This document shows positions 15,736-22,024 of a stretch of DNA of 46,251 nt, piece by piece. Positions within the stretch are counted from its first letter, which is position 1; the number at the start of each line of letters is the position of its first letter. Source of the stretch: Streptomyces boncukensis (GTDB lineage Bacteria; Actinomycetota; Actinomycetes; Streptomycetales; Streptomycetaceae); the NCBI RefSeq assembly GCF_011045075.1, contig NZ_JAAKZZ010000005.1, positions 1 to 46,251 of the forward strand, written 5' to 3'. A program made the translations under genes and the position numbers. The notes under the pieces were generated by a model. It was not told the origin of the DNA, ran no database searches, and saw nothing but the letters and a program-made list of their open reading frames with translations.

Positions 15736-15747
15736 GCTGTACTATTT
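15736..15747 (+). promoter_or_regulatory. Shared promoter-like motif, copy 4
   Basis: GCTGTACTATTT within CGCATGCTGTACTATTT, nine bases before the leader hairpin, the same arrangement as the copy at 11945. Confidence 0.65.
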
Positions 15748-15755
15748 CTCGGGTT

Positions 15756-15772
15756 GGCGGAGAGCAACCGCC
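15756..15772 (+). promoter_or_regulatory. AGAGCAA-loop leader hairpin, copy 7
   Basis: GGCGG-AGAGCAA-CCGCC, followed by AGACCCGAAACGAAAGAGG and the GTG at 15803. Confidence 0.82.
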
Positions 15773-15802
15773 GACCAGACCCGAAACGAAAGAGGCCACC
15801 CA

Positions 15803-17131
15803 GTGCCCGAGCTGACCGCAGCCGAACACAGCGCCGTCACCACCGCCCTCGCCCACAAGGCCACCGGCGCCCCGATCCCAGCCCACGTCATGGCCCAGCT
15901 CGACGAGATCGCCGCGCCCTGGCCCGGTCGCTGGCTCCTCCCCTGGGAAGAAGGCGAGCCGGAACGCGTTGTCGAGCTGTGCGCCGGTCCGGGCGGCTGG
16001 GCCGAAGGGCTCAGGACCGTCCTCGGCATCACCCGCTTCGACATCGTCGGCGTCGACATCGACAAGGACGCGTGCGAGACCGCCCGCGCGGCCGGACACG
16101 CCCGCATCTGCGCCGACGTCACCACACTCGACCCCGAGCATCCGGCACTGCGCAGTACGCGCGGAGTCATCATCAGCCCCCCGTGCCCCAGCTTCTCCAC
16201 GGCGGGCAAGCGCGCCGGACTGTTGGAGGCGAACCTGACCATCCTGTGCGAGACCATCGCCTGCGTCGGCGAGGCCGCCGGGTTCGTCCGCCTCGACGAA
16301 GTGTGCTGCGACGAGCTTTACCCCGGCCTCGACGGGGACTGTCCGCTGTGCGAAGAGGTCGGCTACCACGAGGGTTACGCACCGCGCTCCGGCGCGACCT
16401 GGGCCGAGGTTCGCGCGATGCTCGACGGCCTCACGGACCCGCGCATCGGGCTGATGGCCGAGGTCGCGATATGGCCGCTCGGTCTCCAGGCGGCGGGCGC
16501 GCCGATCGCATGGATGGCCATGGAGCAGTCCAGCAACCTCTCGGAGCGCGTCCTGGACGACCTTTCGATCGAGTTCGGGTGCGCCGACTGGTTCCGCACC
16601 TCCTGGGCCGTCCTAGAGGCCGCGGACCTCGGCGTCGCTTCCCGCCGCAAGCGCACGTTCATGATCGCCACCCGGCACAAGTGGGTCGACATCGCCCCGC
16701 TCTCCGACGCCCTGCCGGGCACGACCATGGCCGAAGCGCTCGGCTGGGACGAGGGCGAGCGGGTCAACACCCGGGGCAATCGGCCCGTCGACCCGGCCAC
16801 CGGCCGCGCCAAGGGCGGCAACTGTTTCTCCGCCGACAAGCCGTCCTGGTGCCTCACCGGCAAGACCCGCACCTGGGTCCGCGAACGCGACGGCCAGCGC
16901 CTCACTCCCGCCGAGGCCGGGACGCTCGTCTCCTTCCGCGCCACCTACCCCTGGCAGGGCTCCCGCTCCTCACGGTTCCAGCAGGCCGGAGACGTTGTCT
17001 GCCCCGCCGTTGCCGCCTTCGTCCTCGCCGCGATCCACGGCGTCGACTGGGAGCCACGGATCCGCGACTACCTCACCGGCCTGTACCACTACGACGACCT
17101 GTGGGCCGACGAGTACGACCTGGTGGTGTGA
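15803..17131 (+). CDS. DNA (cytosine-5) methyltransferase
   Basis: GTG start at 15803 after the leader; 442 residues. S-adenosylmethionine motif I is ELCAGPGGWAEG (residues 58-69), followed by the acidic VGVDID. The catalytic Pro-Cys motif IV is SPPCPSFS (C128), an MEQ motif stands in for ENV, ASRRKRTFMIA matches motif VIII, and QQAGDVVCPAVA is the terminal motif X. All core C5-methyltransferase parts are in order. No restriction endonuclease is adjacent, so it is an orphan phage enzyme, likely protecting DNA from host restriction. Recognition sequence cannot be told. Confidence 0.9.
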   Translation: MPELTAAEHSAVTTALAHKATGAPIPAHVMAQLDEIAAPWPGRWLLPWEEGEPERVVELCAGPGGWAEGLRTVLGITRFDIVGVDIDKDACETARAAGHARICADVTTLDPEHPALRSTRGVIISPPCPSFSTAGKRAGLLEANLTILCETIACVGEAAGFVRLDEVCCDELYPGLDGDCPLCEEVGYHEGYAPRSGATWAEVRAMLDGLTDPRIGLMAEVAIWPLGLQAAGAPIAWMAMEQSSNLSERVLDDLSIEFGCADWFRTSWAVLEAADLGVASRRKRTFMIATRHKWVDIAPLSDALPGTTMAEALGWDEGERVNTRGNRPVDPATGRAKGGNCFSADKPSWCLTGKTRTWVRERDGQRLTPAEAGTLVSFRATYPWQGSRSSRFQQAGDVVCPAVAAFVLAAIHGVDWEPRIRDYLTGLYHYDDLWADEYDLVV

Positions 17132-17143
17132 CCCCCGCCGTGC

Positions 17144-17171
17144 GCCCGGCCTCGCACCACGGAGGCCGGGC
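17144..17171. terminator. Bidirectional terminator
   Basis: GCCCGGCCTC (17144-17153) and GAGGCCGGGC (17162-17171) form a perfect 10-bp stem between the converging methyltransferase and membrane-protein genes. Confidence 0.8.
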
Positions 17172-17175
17172 AGCG

Positions 17176-17577
17176 TCAGTCGTTCGCAGTCTGCCGTTGG
17201 TGCCCCGTCGCCACGATGGTCTCCGTATGCTGCGCCCGGATCGAGAGCGGCAGCCCCGCTGCCTTCCGAGCCCGGCGATAGGTCAGCGCCCACCCCATTT
17301 CCTTACGGTGGGTCCCGTCGGCGTTCGGCTCGACCCGCCACCACAGCCAGCCGAACGGGTGCGTGCGGCCCTCCTCGAAGGGCGCCATGAACGCGTACGT
17401 CGGCAGGTCGGTCAGTTCCGTCAGGCTCTTGGCCGCCTGCGGGACGCTGCCCAGCTGGACCAGATCCAGCCTCGTGTCCGCCCGTGCCTTCCTGACCATG
17501 CCCCGGACCACGGCGGCCAAGAACGAGCCGACGACGACCACAACGAGAGACATGAGCAGAAGCCATCCGGTGCTCAT
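17176..17577 (-). CDS. Single-span membrane protein coupled to deoxyribosyltransferase-like gene
   Basis: 133 residues from the ATG at 17577, which overlaps the preceding stop (ATGA). One N-terminal transmembrane helix (WLLLMSLVVVVVGSFLAAVV) is followed by a basic turn (RKARADTR) and a ~90-residue cytoplasmic part with YAFMAPFEEGRTHPFGWLWW. No family recognised. Coupling to the upstream gene suggests that the two proteins form a membrane-attached unit. Confidence 0.65.
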   Translation of the reverse strand: MSTGWLLLMSLVVVVVGSFLAAVVRGMVRKARADTRLDLVQLGSVPQAAKSLTELTDLPTYAFMAPFEEGRTHPFGWLWWRVEPNADGTHRKEMGWALTYRRARKAAGLPLSIRAQHTETIVATGHQRQTAND

Positions 17578-18035
17578 CGCGCAGCCCCTATGGCAGTGCG
17601 GCACGCCTCGATCGTGTCAGCCAGCGTGGAATGGACAGGGAGCCCCGGACGCGCGTGACTGAGCTGCGCCACCACGTTCCTACGGCGCATGTACCCGGGA
17701 TCCGCTCCGACCACCAGGTCAGCGGCGTCCTGCCCGGCGGCCATGCCCAACTCGTGTAAGGCGATGGGCTGATACCTGGTCGGCGAGTCGGGGAACCAGA
17801 ACATGACGAAGTCCGCGCGGCGCAGACGCCGGTACTCCCATCCCACCTGGGCGGCTTCAGCGTTCGGATCGTACAGGGGGAAGCTGCTTCGGCGCGGGTT
17901 GAACACCGTGACGTCGAGATCGTCCAGCACGGCCGTCGTGGTCTTCTGCCAGTCGGGCCAGTCGGTGATGCCCCCGGGGAAAGCGCGTGGGTTCCAAAAA
18001 TCCGGGACCAGCATGCGTCGGAACTCACATGTCAT
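17574..18035 (-). CDS. Nucleoside 2-deoxyribosyltransferase-like protein
   Basis: Start at ATG 18035 (MTCEFRRMLVPDFW); the ribosome binding site is weak. About 153 residues with the layout of the Nuc_deoxyrib_tr_2 family: FPGGITDWPDWQ near the start, VFNPRRSSFP, QVGWEYRRLRRADFVMFWF, and PIALHELGMAAG carrying the likely catalytic glutamate. Family members cleave or transfer the N-glycosidic bond of (deoxy)nucleosides. It is divergent from a NUDIX hydrolase gene and translationally coupled to a small membrane protein, inside the prophage segment: a plausible accessory or defence cargo. Confidence 0.78.
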   Translation of the reverse strand: MTCEFRRMLVPDFWNPRAFPGGITDWPDWQKTTTAVLDDLDVTVFNPRRSSFPLYDPNAEAAQVGWEYRRLRRADFVMFWFPDSPTRYQPIALHELGMAAGQDAADLVVGADPGYMRRRNVVAQLSHARPGLPVHSTLADTIEACRTAIGAAR

Positions 18036-18130
18036 CGGCACGATTTCAGAGTAAGGGCACCAGAGTTCGTCCGTCCCGGCGTAGCGTGGATCTCCACGGT
18101 CAGCACAGGGAAGTCCGAGGAGGGCTCGCG

Positions 18131-18658
18131 TTGGGATGGACACGGAAGGAAACCGAGGTGCTGCACCGCGGGCCCTTCATCACTCTGAACCGCGACTTGG
18201 TGATCCGGCCTGACGGGAGCGAGGGCGCTTACGAGCACATCACCGTCGACGACGGGGTCCGTATCGTCGCGATCGAAGGTGGGGATCAAGTCGCCCTGGT
18301 CGAGGACGCCTTCTACCTTCAAGGCCGCAGAGTCCTTCACCTTCCCGGGGGCGGGAGCGGTGGCCAGGAGCCGAAGGAGGCGGCACTGCGCGAGTTGGAG
18401 GAGGAGACGGGGCTCGTCGCTGGCGACGTACGTCCGCTCGGCGTGATCGACCCGCTGCCTGCCGCGACGGCCGCAAGGACGCATCTCTTCCTCGCCACCG
18501 ACCTGCGGTCCGGCACAGTTCACCGGGACGACACGGAGGTCGGCATGACGGTGCACTGGTGGAAGCTAAGCGAGGCCCTGGACGCCGTTCGTTCCGGTCG
18601 CATCACCGAGGCCGGCTCGGTCACTGGGCTGCTCCTGGCCGCTCACACGCAACGCTGA
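18131..18658 (+). CDS. NUDIX hydrolase
   Basis: The TTG at 18131 is chosen because GAGGAGGG lies six bases upstream. 175 residues. The NUDIX box runs GGGSGGQEPKEAALRELEEE then TGL: the REL-EE-TG core is complete, but the first glutamate of GX5EX7REUXEEXGU aligns with Gln. ADP-ribose pyrophosphatase-like spacing is seen (VALVEDAFYLQGRRVLHLP before the box). It probably hydrolyses a nucleoside diphosphate linked to another moiety. It is divergent from the deoxyribosyltransferase-like gene, suggesting linked nucleotide metabolism. Confidence 0.85.
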   Translation: MGWTRKETEVLHRGPFITLNRDLVIRPDGSEGAYEHITVDDGVRIVAIEGGDQVALVEDAFYLQGRRVLHLPGGGSGGQEPKEAALRELEEETGLVAGDVRPLGVIDPLPAATAARTHLFLATDLRSGTVHRDDTEVGMTVHWWKLSEALDAVRSGRITEAGSVTGLLLAAHTQR

Positions 18659-18726
18659 CGACCGTCTACTAAGGAACAGGCAGAGGCCGGGGCCAGTGAA
18701 CTCCTCGGGCACCTCGACGTACCGCA

Positions 18727-19221
18727 TCAGGTGGCACCGCGTCCGGCAGTGATGTCGCTGCCGCAGAAGTCGGCCAGTTCCGGCTGGAGCTTGCGCAGCG
18801 CCTGTGCGGCCGGTTCAAGGGCTGCTTGGGCCGCGGCGAACCCCGGCCAGGCGCGTACTGCGTTGCCGCTCACGTACTGCCGGGACATCTCGCTGTGGGC
18901 GTCCGTGGCGGCAGGGTCGAGACCGGAGCACTCATTGCAGTAGTCGATCCAGGACGAGCGCATCTCCGCGAGCCTGGTGACCGCCGCCGCGGCTTCGATC
19001 AGCATCGGGACGAACCGCCGGTTGGGGTTGATGCCGTTGGCCAGCTCCCGCAGGGCCTCGGTCACCGCCTCGCTGTCGTACACCGCCTCCCCCACGCGGG
19101 AGTCCGGGTCGGCCGTGTGCGTGCTGCTGAGGAAGGGGGCACGGGTCGCCACGTCGAACTGCGCGCGCCACGCCACCTGCCGTTCCTGCGGCCCAGCTTT
19201 GCGGTCGAACCACCCAAGCAT
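18727..19221 (-). CDS. Unknown 164-residue protein
   Basis: ATG at 19221 beginning MLGWFDRKAGPQERQVAWRA. Mostly helical, with EALRELANGINPNRRFVP, LIEAAAAVTRLAEMRSSW and AALEPAAQALRKLQPE. No signal or catalytic motif. It is convergent with the NUDIX gene. Family not recognised. Confidence 0.6.
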   Translation of the reverse strand: MLGWFDRKAGPQERQVAWRAQFDVATRAPFLSSTHTADPDSRVGEAVYDSEAVTEALRELANGINPNRRFVPMLIEAAAAVTRLAEMRSSWIDYCNECSGLDPAATDAHSEMSRQYVSGNAVRAWPGFAAAQAALEPAAQALRKLQPELADFCGSDITAGRGAT

Positions 19222-19614
19222 GTGTCCCCCAAGCGGTACCCGGCTTGCACGCCTGTCTACCGGACAGCCAGTACCGGCCACAACAGGATCTGGCCGATCA
19301 CCAGCCCCGGTCGTCCGACAGGCACGCTCAGAGGGCTGCCACGGCGGCAGCACGCGAAGCGAGCAGCGGGGCCGCCCGAGGAAGCGTGGCGAACTGGCGC
19401 AGCGCCTGCTCCGGCCCCGTTCGCACGTCGTCATCTCGTTCGCCACCATCACGGACGCCGTGGCGGTCCCCGGCGCCGCCCTGATGGGCGCCTTCGTCGA
19501 GCCGGAGAACGCGACGTAAGGCGCTGGAGCCGTCCACTCTCCCGCCGCTCGCCCCGCCGTTCCCTGACGAGCCGCACCCTGTGGCTCGGCGGCCGGGCAG
19601 GACGGAGACCGCTC
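19222..19614. other. Gene-free stretch before the HNH gene
   Basis: About 390 bases. Long open frames exist on both strands (for instance minus 19328-19705), but none has a ribosome binding site, a clear start or a recognisable domain. It should hold promoters for the leftward 18727-19221 gene and the rightward HNH gene; none could be placed. Confidence 0.4.
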
Positions 19615-19968
19615 GTGGCCAGACGGCGCACCGGCCCCTCGGAGACTGTCCGCGAACTCGTCTACCAGCGTGACGGCGGTCAGTGTGCGCGCTGCGGCTC
19701 CGCACACCTGCTGACGATCCACCATCGCGTCAACCGCGGCATGGGCGGCGCCCGCGAAGCGTGGATCAACCGGCCTGAGAACCTGCTGATGGCCTGCACG
19801 ACGTGCAACGGCTGGTTCGAGGACCACCCGGGGGAGTCGTACGAGGCCGGGTGGAAGGTGCGTCGCCCACAACGCCCGGACGAGGTTCCTGTGCGCTACC
19901 CCGGCGGGCGCCTGTACCGGCTCACCCGGGACGGCGTGCGCGTCATGGCCGTGGCGGTCGCGCGATGA
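19615..19968 (+). CDS. HNH endonuclease
   Basis: GTG start, 117 residues. The zinc-finger HNH core is clear: QCARCGSAHLLTIHHRVNRG followed by INRPENLLMACTTCNGWFED. The two C-x2-C pairs (CARC, CTTC), the HH of TIHH and the N of PENL are all present, and HHRVNRGMGG is typical. Small HNH enzymes next to terminase genes are required for packaging in many tailed phages, which fits the terminase downstream. The next gene overlaps its stop by ATGA. Confidence 0.88.
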   Translation: MARRRTGPSETVRELVYQRDGGQCARCGSAHLLTIHHRVNRGMGGAREAWINRPENLLMACTTCNGWFEDHPGESYEAGWKVRRPQRPDEVPVRYPGGRLYRLTRDGVRVMAVAVAR

Positions 19969-20243
19969 GCCGCGCTCGGTTTACCGACTTCGGCCGCTGG
20001 ACCGCTGGCACCTGGACGACGGACGTGCCCGGCGTCTGGTTCGCCATCGGCTACGTCTACACCCGCGATGTGAAGCCGTACGGCGTGTGCGGGCCCGCGA
20101 TCACGATCGGCCGGCGCACCTGGGCGGTGTGCGCGCGGCACCCGCGGGCCGAGTACAAGGCACGGAAGGACGATCCGTGGGCCACGGAGAACGAGGAGTT
20201 CCGACCCCTTCCCCGGGCTCGGAAAGGGCGGTGGTGGCGGTAG
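19965..20243 (+). CDS. Small phage protein coupled to HNH
   Basis: 92 residues starting MSRARFTDFGRWTAGTW at an ATG that overlaps the HNH stop. Aromatic, beta-rich N-terminal part (VWFAIGYVYTRDVKPYGV, ITIGRRTWAVCARHP) and basic tail (RARKGRWWR). No recognised family. Its stop codon shares a base with the next GTG start. Confidence 0.62.
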   Translation: MSRARFTDFGRWTAGTWTTDVPGVWFAIGYVYTRDVKPYGVCGPAITIGRRTWAVCARHPRAEYKARKDDPWATENEEFRPLPRARKGRWWR

Positions 20244-20596
20244 TGCCGGTATCGCGAGAGTGGTGGGAGTTGCGCGGCAGGCTCCGGCGAGTCCGGCTGC
20301 TCGGTATCGGCCCCTGGCGGGTGTGGGTGCGGCGCCTGCCCGGCGCTCCGCCGCTTGCCGGAGGCCGGATCGCGCTGACGGACACCCCCGCGGGCCCGCC
20401 CTCGCCGGGCTGTGCCGACCCCGGCACCGGCCCCTCACCGGTCGGCTCGACGACTGGCCGTGATCACACCGGAGCCCGGGTAGCGGTTGACGCGCAGGGC
20501 CTGGCGGTCGTCATCGCCGGTGTGGCGTTCGCCGTGCTGCGCTGCCGACGGGTCCGGCTACGAACGCGCGAGAATGCCGGTGCCTGTACGATTTAG
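20243..20596 (+). CDS. Small unknown phage protein
   Basis: GTG start sharing one base with the previous TAG. 117 residues: VPVSREWWELRGRLRRVRL, a Gly/Pro/Thr-rich middle and a C-terminal hydrophobic stretch GLAVVIAGVAFAVLRCRR that could be a membrane segment followed by basic residues. Function unknown. The third member of a tightly coupled HNH-led run; the promoter-like motif for the next transcript lies inside its last codons. Confidence 0.5.
   Translation: MPVSREWWELRGRLRRVRLLGIGPWRVWVRRLPGAPPLAGGRIALTDTPAGPPSPGCADPGTGPSPVGSTTGRDHTGARVAVDAQGLAVVIAGVAFAVLRCRRVRLRTRENAGACTI
20583..20594 (+). promoter_or_regulatory. Shared promoter-like motif, copy 5
   Basis: CCTGTACGATTT matches the GCTGTACTATTT consensus at 10 of 12 positions, with TACGAT as -10. 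It precedes the 20662 gene and so would drive the terminase region from the same type of promoter as the hairpin-leader genes, though no AGAGCAA hairpin follows here. Confidence 0.45.
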
Positions 20597-20661
20597 GCGT
20601 TGATTCGGCATGGGGGTGCCCCAGCCTTCGCACGACGCCCCCCAGGGGTGCCGCCGCCAAG

Positions 20662-21279
20662 ATGGAGACCCGACTCGTGCCCACGCCTCACCACGATCTT
20701 GAGATCCCCGACCACAAGCGGATCCGCGAAGCCGCCAAGCGCGAGGTCAAGGACCAGATCGGTGCCATCGCGCGGCCCAACGAACGGTTCGTACGGGCCT
20801 GCGAGGTCGTGCAGCAGGCCGATCTGGAGATCGCCGCACACGTCGATGAGCGCAACAGCGCCGCCCTGTCCCTGTGGTTCTACGACGGTGTCCGCGGCCT
20901 GAACCGCGTGCTCGGCGTGACGCCCAACGCGTACGTCGAGATGCGACGCCGAGCCTTGCACGGGGACGCGAAGGCAGCGTTCCCCTCCAGCGAGGACGGG
21001 TCGCACCGCATGAGCCCGGAGCAGCGCCGTAGCGCCGCAGAGGCGGCTGGCGTGCCCCAGGTCCCTGACGCCGCCGCGCAGCTGCCCACGCTGGCGGCTA
21101 CAGTCTCCGCGGCAACCGCTCGCCGGGACGCCGCCTTGCCCTTCCTGCAGGACACGGCACTCGTCCTCACCGAGGAGCCGTACGGCTGGAGCACCGAGCG
21201 CCTGGCCGAGGAAGGAGGCGTCACCGCGAAGTACGCCCGCGACGCGAAGAACCGGGCGAAGAAGCGCCGCGGCCACTGA
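20662..21279 (+). CDS. Phage protein, possible small terminase
   Basis: 205 residues. Charged helical start (IPDHKRIREAAKREVKDQIG), a middle with GLNRVLGVTPNAYVEMRRRA, and a C-terminal helix-turn-helix-like region (TEEPYGWSTERLAEEGGVTAKYARDAKNRAKKRRGH: LAEEGGVTAKYARDAKNRAK is the turn and recognition helix). DNA binding plus a position upstream of the terminase large subunit make a small-terminase or DNA-recognition role plausible, but the sequence does not match a terS family that I know. A strong terminator follows. Confidence 0.6.
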   Translation: METRLVPTPHHDLEIPDHKRIREAAKREVKDQIGAIARPNERFVRACEVVQQADLEIAAHVDERNSAALSLWFYDGVRGLNRVLGVTPNAYVEMRRRALHGDAKAAFPSSEDGSHRMSPEQRRSAAEAAGVPQVPDAAAQLPTLAATVSAATARRDAALPFLQDTALVLTEEPYGWSTERLAEEGGVTAKYARDAKNRAKKRRGH

Positions 21280-21297
21280 CCGCCCTCCGCTCTGCCA

Positions 21298-21331
21298 CCC
21301 GGCCCCGGAGTTTCCACCGGGGCCGGGTTTT
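21298..21331 (+). terminator. Strong intrinsic terminator
   Basis: CCCGGCCCCGG (21298-21308) pairs perfectly with CCGGGGCCGGG (21317-21327), then TTTTC. It stands 19 bases after the stop of the 20662 gene. Confidence 0.88.
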
Positions 21332-21601
21332 CAGTCGCCGGTCACCGGGGCCTGAAAACCCGGCGCCCGGGAACCCGGGTTCCGGTGTCCCGGCTTCCGG
21401 CCTTCCAGGCGCCTTTAGTAAGAACATCAAGCACGACAATCACGTACTTACGGTGCCTTCGCTTCGCTCAGGCACCGTCGGACTTCCCTGGCTCACCATG
21501 GCGGACCGACTTCGGCGGCGGCGACGGCCGCAGCCGCAAACCGGCGGGCGGCACTGGCTGGCAGCAGTCACAGAATCCGGGCCCGCGACGTTCCCCCGAG
21601 C
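21332..21601. other. Non-coding stretch before the terminase genes
   Basis: About 270 bases after the terminator. It contains a hairpin ACGGTGCC/GGCACCGT around 21449-21477 and an A/T-richer patch (TTTAGTAAGAACATCAAGCA) that could hold a promoter for the genes that follow. No ORF with a ribosome binding site. Confidence 0.4.
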
Positions 21602-21943
21602 GTGATGACCATGCCCCCCGCCGTAGCCCTGGCCCGCCACTTCTACGAAACACGCCGCGAAGTCCTGACCCTGTGCGGCAGCACGGTAACCCCCTGGTAC
21701 CGGCTCGCCCCGGACGAACGCACCGCAGCCATCGCTGAGGCCCACATCGTCCTCGAAGCCCTCCGCCGCACCGACGAGGAGCAGCAGGCGCTCCAAACCG
21801 CCGCAGCTACCCGCCCACAAGATCCCGCGGCTCAGCCACCGCGTAACAAGACCCGGCCCGCGGACGTACCTACATGCGGTGCCCCGGACACGCAGCGCCC
21901 CTCCCCCCAGGCGCCGAGCGTCGGGCACCACGGCCTCCGATAG
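21602..21943 (+). CDS. Small protein upstream of terminase
   Basis: 113 residues, GTG or ATG start (MMTMPPAVALARHFYETR). The first 65 residues form a helical domain, TPWYRLAPDERTAAIAEAH being its clearest part; the remainder is a Pro/Gln-rich low-complexity tail. I cannot place it in a named family. Position immediately before the large terminase gene suggests a packaging or replication accessory role. Confidence 0.62.
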   Translation: MMTMPPAVALARHFYETRREVLTLCGSTVTPWYRLAPDERTAAIAEAHIVLEALRRTDEEQQALQTAAATRPQDPAAQPPRNKTRPADVPTCGAPDTQRPSPQAPSVGHHGLR

Positions 21944-22024
21944 GGCCGGTCTGGCCGGGCGTCAGGGCATGGGCGCCTGGCCAGACCACGACACAAGCCC
22001 GCGACGAACGGCACCGTCCCGGCC

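Noticed and set aside
15676..17658. 660-codon plus-strand frame across the methyltransferase gene
   Set aside because: Arg/Pro/His-rich out-of-frame translation of the C5-methyltransferase; no motifs.
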